A stretch of 18,149 bases of DNA, from assembly GCA_012523655.1 (NCBI GenBank), contig JAAYTV010000661.1:1-18149 (forward strand), written 5' to 3'. A program made the translations under genes and the position numbers. The DNA is from a bacterium. GTDB taxonomy: Bacteria; Zhuqueibacterota; Zhuqueibacteria; Residuimicrobiales; Residuimicrobiaceae. A model generated the notes under the pieces. That model was not told the DNA's origin. It did not search any database and was given only the letters and a program-made list of their open reading frames with translations. Below, in pieces: positions 6,800 to 14,399 of this stretch; the first letter of the stretch is position 1; each line of letters starts with the position of its first letter.

Positions 6800-7678
6800 A
6801 TGAGAAAGCGCGCAAGAACATCTGAAGCCACGCTACCCCTCTTCACCAATGGTCAACTGCCGGCTGCGGAGAAGACCAAGCCGCTGGCGCGGCTCCAACT
6901 GGTGCGTCCGTTGATTTTTTTTGATCTGGAGACCACCGGTTTGGATCCGCAGACGGACCGAATCGTGCAATTCGCTTTTTTGCGCGTACTGCCGGACCAT
7001 AAGGTAGAAAGCTGGATGGAACTCGTGAACCCAGGCATTCCGATTCCGCCGGAGGCCAGCCGCGTACATCACATCACTGATGAGATGGTGGCGGGAAAAC
7101 CGTCTATGCGTGACTTGGCGCCGCGGATCAGCGCCTATCTCGCGGGATGCGACCTGGCCGGCTATAATGTTCTTCGTTTTGATCTACCGTTCTTACAGGC
7201 AGAATTGGAGCGCCATGGGCAGCCGTTTGACACCGCCCAGACGCATGTCATCGACTGTCAGGTGATTTTTCATAAAAAGGAACCGCGCGATCTATCTGCT
7301 GCAGTACGCTTGTATTGCCAGCGGGAGTTGAGCAACGCTCATGATGCGGCCGCGGATATCGCCGCCACGTTGGAGGTGTTGGATGGTCAGTTGGCACGGT
7401 ATCCGGATTTGCCGCGTGATCTGGCCGGGCTGTCGGCCTTTTGCAGCAACGGCGACAGAGCGCGCTGGGTAACGGGGGACCGTAAATTTTTTTGGCGTAA
7501 TGGCGAAGCGGTCATTGCCTTCGGCAAGAATCGAGGCAAAAGTCTGCAGTGGCTCTATGAAAATGATCCGGACTATTTGCGTTGGATGAGTGAAAAGGAT
7601 TTTAACGACGAAACTTTAGCGCTGATCGCCGCAGCTCTGCGTGGAGAGTTTCCGCAAAAGGCGGATGGGGCGGAATAA
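6800..7678 (+). CDS. DEDDh 3'-5' exonuclease (DnaQ-like) with ExoX-type C-terminal domain
   Basis: DEDDh exonucleases remove nucleotides from 3' ends in proofreading, repair or RNA turnover. All five metal and catalytic residues are present: Asp42 and Glu44 (FFDLETTGLD), Asp128 (NVLRFDLPFL), and His181 and Asp186 (NAHDAAADIAATLEV). The C-terminal part (about 238-275, AFGKNRGKSLQWLYENDP then YLRWM) matches the small domain found at the end of exodeoxyribonuclease X-like proteins and thought to help bind substrate. The N-terminal tail of about 35 residues contains ATLPLF (10-15), which resembles a sliding-clamp-binding motif. The protein has 292 residues. ATG 6800 follows AAGGG at five bases. 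It has its own promoter and no neighbour in the same pathway. The substrate (DNA or RNA) cannot be told from sequence; DNA repair is the likelier role. Confidence 0.93.
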   Translation: MRKRARTSEATLPLFTNGQLPAAEKTKPLARLQLVRPLIFFDLETTGLDPQTDRIVQFAFLRVLPDHKVESWMELVNPGIPIPPEASRVHHITDEMVAGKPSMRDLAPRISAYLAGCDLAGYNVLRFDLPFLQAELERHGQPFDTAQTHVIDCQVIFHKKEPRDLSAAVRLYCQRELSNAHDAAADIAATLEVLDGQLARYPDLPRDLAGLSAFCSNGDRARWVTGDRKFFWRNGEAVIAFGKNRGKSLQWLYENDPDYLRWMSEKDFNDETLALIAAALRGEFPQKADGAE

Positions 7679-8004
7679 GCATTCCACCAATAGGTCATCG
7701 AGGGGGAGGACGGATCCCTAAGGGACCACGAACCATGCCGAGAGAAGAGATCTTGAGACCTACGCCAGGTTGTGTGTTACCAGGCAGGGGCACAGCGGGA
7801 CCAGTCGTGGCTTTTTGGCGGCGGTGCACCGAAAGGCGCTGAGTGGTTTTTGTAAATAACCGCGAAAGCAGAGACATCATAGTTTATTCAAACACGCACA
7901 TAACAGTTCCTGATGAGGCAGGATGTATTGAAGCAGGCTTCTCGCTGGATAGAGCAAGTCGGCCTATCCGCAGCTGAGCATAGTAATTTTGGAGGTGCCG
8001 GTGT
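7679..8004. other. Intergenic region without a supported gene
   Basis: These 326 bases hold no reading frame with recognisable features. The short ORFs on the minus strand lack ribosome binding sites and look random. There is a weak hairpin at 7944-7974 (GGATAG/CTATCC plus GCT/AGC beyond a bulge) in the probable leader of the following peptidase gene. The peptidase ribosome binding site GGAGGTG is at about 7991-7997. I found no convincing promoter and no known riboswitch pattern. Confidence 0.5.
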
Positions 8005-9198
8005 ATGACGACGGTTAAAACAAAACTGTTCACACTTTGGTTTGCCCTCATGCCGCTGACTGGTCTCCATTCGGCGGATGATCAGAAAGCGATCTATCGG
8101 CCGGAAAAAACATACGATGGCAAACCGGATACGATTTTGAGCATGGACTTTTCTTCGATCAAATACCCAAAGCCGTTATCTGTTTATCAGCCGGTGTACC
8201 ACACCCCTCCTTTACGGCAGGATACCACGAACACCTGCTGGAGTTTTGCCGCCACCTCGTTGCTGGAATCGGAGCTGAAACGCCTCGGCCGCGGTGAGAT
8301 CGCTCTGTCAAGAATGTTTATCGTATACTGGGAGTATGTGGAAAAGGTGCGCCGCTTCGTTCAGACAAAGGGCAACTCCCTGGTCGATCCGGGTTCTCAA
8401 TTGAACGCGGTCATCCTGCGCATGCAAGCCTACGGCGCTGTGCCGGCAGAGTGCTATACTGGATTATTAGACGGTGCAACCGTCTATGATGAACGAAAAA
8501 TGCTCAAAGAGATCAAACAATACCTCGAGTTCATTCGCACCAACCAGCTGTGGTACGAGGAGCAGGCCATCGCCAATGTGCGCATGATCATGGATCGTTA
8601 TATGGGCGCCCCACCGCAATCCTTTTCCTACCAGGGACAAACCTTAACACCGAAGCAATTCTGCGATAACGTGCTGGCGCTGCCCTTGGAGGACTATGTC
8701 TCTTTTATATCATTCTTAAAATATCCATTCTGGACGCAGAACAGCTATCCGGTTCCGGACAACTGGTGGAAGTGTCAGGACTATTATAACGTGCCGTTGG
8801 AGGATTTTTATCAAGGCATCAAAAGCGCCATCCAACGGGGCTACTCGGTCGCCATCGCCGGAGATGTCTCCGAACCAGGCAAATATGGCCCTTCCGACCT
8901 GGCCGTTGTACCGAGCTTTGATCTGCCCTGCTCCGCCATCAATCAGGATAGTCGCGAGTTTCGCTTCTACAACCGCACCAGCACCGACGACCACGGTATG
9001 CACCTGATCGGCTATAAAGCCATGGCCGGCGAAGACTGGTTTTTGATCAAGGACTCCGCCGCCAATGCCTGGAAAGGCGCGTTTGCCGGGTATCATTTTT
9101 TCAGGGGTGATTACATTCGACTCAAAATATTGGCTTTTATGGTCCATAAAGATGGCGTGAACAAATTATTGGACAAATACCGGCTGATGCAGAAATAA
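8005..9198 (+). CDS. Exported C1-type cysteine peptidase (bleomycin hydrolase/aminopeptidase C-like)
   Basis: The family cuts peptides with a papain-type Cys-His-Asn triad. The 397-residue protein has a signal peptide (residues 1-24, cut near LHSA). It has the oxyanion Gln72 and nucleophile Cys78 in PLRQDTTNTCWSFAATS, then a helical insert at 130-250 as in bleomycin hydrolase relatives, and the catalytic His330 in TDDHGMHLIGY. The third triad position, normally Asn in a KNSWG motif, is Asp350 in WFLIKDSAANAW. The ending FRGDYIRLKILAFMVHKD resembles exported bacterial members of the group. ATG 8005 follows GGAGGTG at seven bases. Because it is exported it probably degrades peptides outside the cytoplasm, unlike the cytosolic bleomycin hydrolases. 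It is alone in its transcription unit, with hairpins just after its stop codon. Confidence 0.88.
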   Translation: MTTVKTKLFTLWFALMPLTGLHSADDQKAIYRPEKTYDGKPDTILSMDFSSIKYPKPLSVYQPVYHTPPLRQDTTNTCWSFAATSLLESELKRLGRGEIALSRMFIVYWEYVEKVRRFVQTKGNSLVDPGSQLNAVILRMQAYGAVPAECYTGLLDGATVYDERKMLKEIKQYLEFIRTNQLWYEEQAIANVRMIMDRYMGAPPQSFSYQGQTLTPKQFCDNVLALPLEDYVSFISFLKYPFWTQNSYPVPDNWWKCQDYYNVPLEDFYQGIKSAIQRGYSVAIAGDVSEPGKYGPSDLAVVPSFDLPCSAINQDSREFRFYNRTSTDDHGMHLIGYKAMAGEDWFLIKDSAANAWKGAFAGYHFFRGDYIRLKILAFMVHKDGVNKLLDKYRLMQK

Positions 9199-9202
9199 AA
9201 TT

Positions 9203-9230
9203 GACGGATGTGATGAAGATCAAATCCGTC
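9203..9230 (+). terminator. Hairpin after the peptidase gene, possible terminator
   Basis: GACGGAT/ATCCGTC (7 bp) continues after one G-A mismatch into TGAT/ATCA capped by GAAG. It lies four bases past the stop codon. Only two T follow, so termination by this hairpin is uncertain; protection of the mRNA 3' end is an alternative. Confidence 0.4.
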
Positions 9231-9266
9231 TTACGCTCAGTTGCGTCTTATCAGACGACGTCATCA

Positions 9267-9292
9267 ACGCCTCCACCGAAGGATGGAGGCGT
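9267..9292 (+). terminator. Second hairpin after the peptidase gene, possible terminator
   Basis: ACGCCTCCA and TGGAGGCGT form a perfect 9-bp stem with an 8-base loop, followed by the weakly T-rich CGGTGTTTCT. It may be a backup terminator to the hairpin at 9203-9230. Confidence 0.4.
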
Positions 9293-9610
9293 CGGTGTTT
9301 CTAATCCAGCCCAACGAGCATGACCGGAGTATAATGGACTCCAAAAGTTCGGCCCGAATCGGATTAGTTCTTTCATTCCAACGCTTCAATGCCCTTTTTC
9401 TTTACAACGTGGCTATGGGGCAAACGCTGCTGCGGCTATTACAGAGGATCCGCCATCCAAGTGCTCGGAGCGGCGACCGGTTTAACGGCGTCATGGTTAA
9501 ATTATATCAAGTCTGAATGATGGGGATGAAACCAGAAACGCGTAACCCCGGGCTGTCATTCAATTCAAATTTGTCTGAGAACCATTACTTCATGAAAGAG
9601 CATAAACGAC

Positions 9611-11251
9611 GTGAAAAAGATTATTTTGCTGGCAGGGATGCTGTCCGGACTGTGTTTTAGTCAGACTAAAACCATGGATCGCCGCTTTGTGCCGATCATC
9701 ATCAGCGGCAGCCAATTCCCACGCGCTGATCTACGTATCAGCGAATGGGCCGCATTCCGCTTCGACGCCCAAAGACAACGGTGGACCGCGGTGCCCTTTC
9801 AAGTCGACGAGGTGGATATCGTCAACGGACAGAGAAAATACAACCATGTGCAAGCCAGAAACGACCTGATCGATCCGGTGGATGAGATGCTAGTTATGCC
9901 GGAGGATCTGGGCGATCGTGCCGCCATCGATCAGTGGCTCGACGGGCATCGAAGCCGGAGGGAATTCCGCATCGAGTTGACTTTTTTCGATCCGATGGAG
10001 CCGGATAAAAAAGCCTGGCTTTACCTCTACCACACTGCCACGGCACCGGCGGTCTCTGGATATCACCGCTATAGCCCGGCGCCGGCCGGCACAGCCGCGG
10101 ACACTGCTCAGGCGCGTTCCTTTCGCATCGGCCGCACGCATGATGGCTGGATAGACTATATCTCATTAGCAGCGGCGCCGGAGAAAAATCTGGTGGACCG
10201 TTTGAAACTGCGTCTCAGCGGCAAGTCGTTTTTGCCCGGACTGGGTCGGTATACCTGCAACGAGGACACACTTAACAACGGCGGTTCCACCTATCATTCA
10301 GGGTGTGTGCGCGCGTTGCATGATCAACGTCCGTCTGTCTCCTTTCCGGTCGTCGGCGCGTTGAAGGCTGATCACCAGTGGGAGTATTATCCTTACTCGT
10401 TCCGTATCGGCGCCTCTGGCATCGCGGTGCAGGAGCGCATTCTGCAACTGATCGGATTGAACTCCATCCGCCAGTCGCTGGATCTGAGCTTGCACGCCGT
10501 GGGCGGCTGTTTTTATTCGGAGGTCAATTCGGGCGGCGTCCCTATCGATGGAAATCCTGAAACCATTGAGGGCAAGTTGAAGCATTCGGACGGCGCGCAA
10601 TGGCTGATGGCCAGCGGATCCTGGGGAACCATTGAGATGATCGTCGAATGCCCCAAGATCCGCAACGCCACGGTGAGCCTTTATTATTATGACAGCCAAG
10701 CCGGCGGCACCTTGGATGGCTCCCTCGATACCGGCGATAAACGATCCATTGGCGATATGGGACTGTGGGTTCATACGAAAAAGAACAATCTATCGACTGA
10801 TCGACTCTCCATCGATTTCACCTGTTATCTCATCGACGAACCGAATCATAACGCTGCTTTCGGCCGCCGCTTGTTTCAATGGGATCAGAACGACGTGATG
10901 CTGGAATATCAAGAACAATCCGACTCAGCAGACCTCGCCGATGCAAACAGATCCGCGTCTGATGGCTGGGTGTTGCAGCCGGGCGCTCCGAATCCCTTTC
11001 ATCCTCAGCATTCGACCTGGCGGACGGTGCTGCACACGCCTGCTGAAGAACTCGGGGTTGAAGCCAGGCTCTATAATCTATTAGGCCAATGCGTCGCTGT
11101 GCTTACGCCTCATGCGGCTGATAAAGGGTCCAAGCTTTTTAGCTGGGAGGGCCTTGGATCCTCCGGCGTCGAGGCGCCGGAGGGGGTGTATGTTCTGCGG
11201 ATTCAGGGCCCTGAGCAGACTTTTTCCCAACGTTTTCTGCTCAGCCGATGA
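9611..11251 (+). CDS. Secreted protein of unknown function with PNPF-type C-terminal sorting domain (paralog A)
   Basis: The 546-residue protein starts with GTG at 9611; AAGAG ten bases upstream is a weak ribosome binding site. The signal peptide is MKKIILLAGMLSGLCFSQ. The body shares its motif order with the gene at 15654: W..VPFQVDE (58-67), DEMLVMPEDLGDR with WLDG following, VPIDGNPE, and YYYDSQAGGT (358-367) followed by DTGD and SIGDMGLWV. Some of these motifs recur in uncharacterised secreted proteins of FCB bacteria. Residues about 459-546 are a FlgD/type IX-like C-terminal module: it starts with APNPF, has ARLYNLLGQCVAVL in the middle, and ends in GVYVLRIQG and QRFLLSR. Such modules send proteins to the type IX secretion system for release or surface attachment. 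The opening motif is more diverged than in the paralog. I assign no function. The acyl-CoA synthetase gene follows after about 170 bp with its own promoter. Confidence 0.85.
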   Translation: MKKIILLAGMLSGLCFSQTKTMDRRFVPIIISGSQFPRADLRISEWAAFRFDAQRQRWTAVPFQVDEVDIVNGQRKYNHVQARNDLIDPVDEMLVMPEDLGDRAAIDQWLDGHRSRREFRIELTFFDPMEPDKKAWLYLYHTATAPAVSGYHRYSPAPAGTAADTAQARSFRIGRTHDGWIDYISLAAAPEKNLVDRLKLRLSGKSFLPGLGRYTCNEDTLNNGGSTYHSGCVRALHDQRPSVSFPVVGALKADHQWEYYPYSFRIGASGIAVQERILQLIGLNSIRQSLDLSLHAVGGCFYSEVNSGGVPIDGNPETIEGKLKHSDGAQWLMASGSWGTIEMIVECPKIRNATVSLYYYDSQAGGTLDGSLDTGDKRSIGDMGLWVHTKKNNLSTDRLSIDFTCYLIDEPNHNAAFGRRLFQWDQNDVMLEYQEQSDSADLADANRSASDGWVLQPGAPNPFHPQHSTWRTVLHTPAEELGVEARLYNLLGQCVAVLTPHAADKGSKLFSWEGLGSSGVEAPEGVYVLRIQGPEQTFSQRFLLSR

Positions 11252-11264
11252 CCGTGCAAAAGGT

Positions 11265-11293
11265 TTGTTTTTAAAGTGCGGGTTTGTTATATT
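11265..11293 (+). promoter_or_regulatory. Sigma70-type promoter of the acyl-CoA synthetase gene
   Basis: TTGTTT (11265-11270) and TATATT (11288-11293) are 17 bases apart. The predicted transcription start at about 11300 sits at the edge of the GC-rich leader hairpin region, leaving a leader of about 120 bases. Confidence 0.65.
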
Positions 11294-11302
11294 TTCTTTC
11301 GG

Positions 11303-11373
11303 ACCGCCCCTTTCGCGCTCCAACGTGAAGGTAAGGGGGTGGGCCTGATAGGGCGGTTTTTCGTGAACCGTCC
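11303..11373 (+). promoter_or_regulatory. Leader with mutually exclusive hairpins before the acyl-CoA synthetase gene
   Basis: ACCGCCC (11303-11309) can pair with GGGCGGT (11351-11357), which is followed by TTTT: a terminator-like fold. Alternatively the first arm pairs with the inner segment AAGGGG (11333-11338), which frees GGGCGGTT (11351-11358) to pair with AACCGTCC (11366-11373), putting the T-run in a loop. Both folds cannot exist at once, as in an attenuator. The complementarity is seen; switching is inference. Confidence 0.45.
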
Positions 11374-11420
11374 GGCATGCCCTATGGTTTTAATTTTATT
11401 GGCAAAGGGAGACAATCCGC

Positions 11421-13106
11421 ATGATACCTTCACCGCTTAAAACCATGACCCTGCAGGCACTGCTGAAGCGCAGCGCAACGGAGTTTGCCGATCGTGTCAG
11501 TCTGGCGGAAGTCGATGGTCCCGCTCTTACCTATGCTGAATGGGGCCAACGGGTAAGCGAAGTTTCTGAATGGTTGAGACAGAACAGCATCGTTGCCGGC
11601 GATCGCGTGGCGATTTTAAGCGAAAACAAACCCCAGTGGGGCGTTACCTTTTTTGCCATCACCACCATGGGGGCGGTGGCTGTGCCGATCCTGCCTGATT
11701 TTCATCCCACTGAAATCCAGCACATCCTGCGTCACTCCGGCGCTAAGGCGATCTTTGTCTCTGAAAAATTGTACAGTAAAATCGAAGACGCGGCCATTGA
11801 CTCCCTACAATCCGTGTTTCTGATCGAGGATTTTTCATCTCTTCCGCAGCCCACTAGAAAGGACAAATTGTCCGGGATCCTTCAGGAGGGCTCAAAAGAG
11901 CTGGCCAAACTGAAGGAAGCGGCGCGTAAAATCACCAGCCTCTTATCCGGCGAGGACGCCGAGGATGCGTTGGCCTCAATCATTTACACATCCGGCACTA
12001 CCGGCAGCTCCAAGGGCGTCATGCTCACACACAAGAATCTTATCTATGATGCGCTGGCCACCTTCACCATTGTCGATCTCGGTCCAGAGGACCGCATGGT
12101 CTCCATGTTGCCGCTCTCACACGCCTATGAATGCACTCTGGGATTGGTGGCGCCGTTGATGAAAGGTTCTGCGGTTTATTATCTGGACAAGCCGCCCACC
12201 GCACGCGTGCTGCTGCCGGCGCTGCAAAAGATCAAACCCACTGTTCTCCTGACTGTACCTCTGGTGATTGAAAAGATATATAAAAACCGGATCCTGCCCA
12301 CGTTTAAGAAAAAATTGCTGCTGCGCGGGCTGACCAAAATTCCGGTGATCCGCAAGCGGCTTTATAAGGCGGCCGGAAGAAAATTGCTGGCCTCCTTTGG
12401 CGGCGAACTTCGCAGCTATTGCATCGGCGGCGCTGCTCTGTGTCCGGAGGTGGAACTGTTTTTGCGTGAGGCCGGCTTTCCCTATGCCATTGGCTACGGC
12501 TTGACGGAAACATCGCCGCTGATCTCCGGAACAGGTCCGGAAAATACCGTGTATCGCGCAGCCGGCAAGCCCCTGCCCGGCGTGGAGATGCGCATCGATC
12601 AACCGAACCCTAAAACCGGAGAGGGGGAAATTCTCGTGCGCGGTCCGGAGGTCATGAAGGGGTATTTTCAGGATGCGAAAAGAACGGATGAGGTTCTGGA
12701 CAGAGACGGCTGGTTTCGTACCGGTGACCTGGGCGTGTTTGACAAACAGGGGTATCTGTACATCAAAGGCCGTTCGAAGAACATGATCCTTGGCCCCAAC
12801 GGAGAGAACATCTATCCTGAAGAGATCGAGGCGACCCTGAACGAGATGGAGGAAGTGGTCGAGTCCCTGGTCTATCTGCGCGACGGCAAGTTGATCGCCA
12901 AGGTCTGTTTGAACTATGAAGTGCTGGACAGCCGTTTTTCAGCACAAAAATTGAATCCCGATCGCATCGAAGGGCTTTTAGAAGAACTGCGAGACGCCGT
13001 CAACCAGAATGTATCTTCATTCAGCCGCATTAATAAAATTCTGGAACAGCCCGAGCCGTTTGAAAAAACGCCGACACAAAAAATCAAACGTTATTTGTAT
13101 GTATAA
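11421..13106 (+). CDS. Long-chain acyl-CoA synthetase (AMP-forming)
   Basis: The enzyme activates fatty acids with ATP and CoA through an acyl-AMP intermediate. The 561-residue protein carries all the core motifs of the ANL superfamily: the P-loop-like YTSGTTGSSKGVMLTH (189-204), YGLTETSP (359-366), WFRTGDLG (431-438), the hinge KGRSKNMILGPNGENIYPEEIE (about 449-470), and the C-terminal catalytic lysine in PTQKIKRYLYV (551-561, probably Lys554). The segment ILGPNGENIYPEEIE and the medium length point to the long-chain FadD/FAA group rather than acetyl-CoA synthetases. No signal peptide; probably cytoplasmic or membrane-associated. ATG 11421 follows GGGAG at nine bases. It is the first gene of a plus-strand run: the transglutaminase-like gene starts 35 bp after its stop codon. 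The chain length preferred cannot be told from sequence, and other carboxylic acids are possible. Confidence 0.93.
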   Translation: MIPSPLKTMTLQALLKRSATEFADRVSLAEVDGPALTYAEWGQRVSEVSEWLRQNSIVAGDRVAILSENKPQWGVTFFAITTMGAVAVPILPDFHPTEIQHILRHSGAKAIFVSEKLYSKIEDAAIDSLQSVFLIEDFSSLPQPTRKDKLSGILQEGSKELAKLKEAARKITSLLSGEDAEDALASIIYTSGTTGSSKGVMLTHKNLIYDALATFTIVDLGPEDRMVSMLPLSHAYECTLGLVAPLMKGSAVYYLDKPPTARVLLPALQKIKPTVLLTVPLVIEKIYKNRILPTFKKKLLLRGLTKIPVIRKRLYKAAGRKLLASFGGELRSYCIGGAALCPEVELFLREAGFPYAIGYGLTETSPLISGTGPENTVYRAAGKPLPGVEMRIDQPNPKTGEGEILVRGPEVMKGYFQDAKRTDEVLDRDGWFRTGDLGVFDKQGYLYIKGRSKNMILGPNGENIYPEEIEATLNEMEEVVESLVYLRDGKLIAKVCLNYEVLDSRFSAQKLNPDRIEGLLEELRDAVNQNVSSFSRINKILEQPEPFEKTPTQKIKRYLYV

Positions 13107-13141
13107 AGCTGAAATAGAAATAAAATCCTTGCGAAGAGACG

Positions 13142-14332
13142 ATGAAACGCTCCTGCCTAGTTAGGCGACTCTCTACTGCGTACTGCAAGCGTCGGCACAT
13201 GAGTCGGTCGCGACAACCGCTCCCAAAGCGTCGATTATTATTTTCTACCTGCTTAATGGGACTTTGGGTCTGCTGTGCGGTCGGCACTAAAAGCCCGGAT
13301 GTGCTGATCTCCAGCGTCAAATTGTACCCGGATTATGAGCCATCCGATGTGGTCTTTCGCCCTACGCTGACCGACCCCTGCCGCTATGAAGTAGAGATGA
13401 TCTGTGGGCTGGATTCCATTCGAACAGCATCTCCGTCGCTGCTGGAAGAGCTGGCTGATTCCCTGCGCGTTCCGGTGGTCGATCTTCCGCTCGTCTATCT
13501 GTGGACCGCTGAACCGGTGGAGCGGACCGGTCAGCGCGACATCCGCTATCTCCAGATCCAGCAGGATATCGGACTGCGTTTTGAAGACCGCCGTAACGGC
13601 AATCGCATTCGTTTCTGGGATTTGAGCTCTTTGATTCAAGGCGCGCGTACTCTGCAGCTGAACCGCCGGTTTCAGTTCACCTGCTATCGCGTAGAGTATG
13701 AAATAGACTCCAGCAAAGTCGGCGTCTACAACCAGAGCAGCGAATTTTACCGTTTTTATACACGGACGGAGCGCTGGCTGGAATATGACGGCGCTGTCGC
13801 GGACACCGCCCGGCGTATCATCGGCCATGAGTCCAATCCCTACCGCCGAGCCCTTTTGTTGTTCAACTGGCTCAAAGAACACGGCGTCTATCACTATCCG
13901 CCGGAACAACGCGGCGCCACGGTCATGCTGCAGACTTTAGCCGGCGATTGCGGCCAGTTTGCCTATCTGTTCATCGCTCTGTGCCGCAGCGTCGGCATTC
14001 CCGCCCGTCTGGTCGCAGGCTTTCAGGCAACCGACGATCTGGAGTGGAGCTATCACGCCTGGGCTGAATGCTTTATCCCGAGATATGGGTGGGTTCCGGC
14101 GGATCTGACCGAAGCCTGCGCGTTCGGAGAACTGCCCAACAATCGGCTGGTCTCATCCGTGGGCATGAACATCCCGTTGCCCCGTGCGCCCCGCTGGGCG
14201 AACTACCGCAACAGTGATGTCGAAGGGGGCGTGACCGATTATATGCAGATGGCCACCATTGTCCGGGCGGGATTGGTTGGAGGACGATTTTCAGATATCA
14301 GAATGATCAAGGCCAAACCGCTTGCACCCTGA
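13142..14332 (+). CDS. Exported transglutaminase-like protein
   Basis: Transglutaminase-like proteins of bacteria mostly act as cysteine peptidases or amidases, less often as cross-linkers. The 396-residue protein has an intact Cys-His-Asp triad: Cys270 in LAGDCGQFAYLFIALCRSVGIPARLVAGF, His305 in WSYHAWAECF, and Asp321 in YGWVPADLTEA. The first 260 residues are a beta-rich region I do not recognise. The N-terminus is basic and then hydrophobic (LLFSTCLMGLWVCCAVG, 32-48), a signal peptide or anchor; two cysteines there do not form a good lipobox. The start is uncertain: ATG 13142 has only a weak GAAGAG close upstream, and ATG 13199 (residue 20) would give a more usual signal peptide but lacks a ribosome binding site. 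It sits 35 bp after the acyl-CoA synthetase gene and 67 bp before the PLP enzyme gene, probably in one operon. Confidence 0.85.
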   Translation: MKRSCLVRRLSTAYCKRRHMSRSRQPLPKRRLLFSTCLMGLWVCCAVGTKSPDVLISSVKLYPDYEPSDVVFRPTLTDPCRYEVEMICGLDSIRTASPSLLEELADSLRVPVVDLPLVYLWTAEPVERTGQRDIRYLQIQQDIGLRFEDRRNGNRIRFWDLSSLIQGARTLQLNRRFQFTCYRVEYEIDSSKVGVYNQSSEFYRFYTRTERWLEYDGAVADTARRIIGHESNPYRRALLLFNWLKEHGVYHYPPEQRGATVMLQTLAGDCGQFAYLFIALCRSVGIPARLVAGFQATDDLEWSYHAWAECFIPRYGWVPADLTEACAFGELPNNRLVSSVGMNIPLPRAPRWANYRNSDVEGGVTDYMQMATIVRAGLVGGRFSDIRMIKAKPLAP

Positions 14333-14399
14333 AAGGATTCAGCGCCTTTAACGCTTCTTTCTATCATCAGGAACCGGCGCAGCGCGCAGGAGGAACCAG

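Larger units (their letters stand above)
9199..9610. other. Intergenic region with hairpins and no supported gene
   Basis: These 412 bases separate the peptidase gene from the secreted-protein gene. Two hairpins lie at the left end (9203-9230 and 9267-9292). Further right, short open frames in different phases, for example one ending in GAATGLTASWLNYIKSE near 9519, could be the worn remains of a small gene, but I do not recognise any. A weak promoter-like pair, TTTAAC (9481-9486) and TATATC (9503-9508) with 16 bases between, could serve the gene at 9611. Confidence 0.45.

Noticed and set aside
7695..7880. 61-codon minus-strand ORF, and a possible structured RNA in the same gap
   Set aside because: The ORF lacks a ribosome binding site and a known motif. 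I compared the region by eye with common riboswitch and intron patterns and found no match.
9241..9516. 91-codon plus-strand ORF in the gap before paralog A
   Set aside because: Starts with TTG at the edge of a hairpin, contains that hairpin, lacks a ribosome binding site, and resembles no family I know. A decayed gene is possible but not shown.
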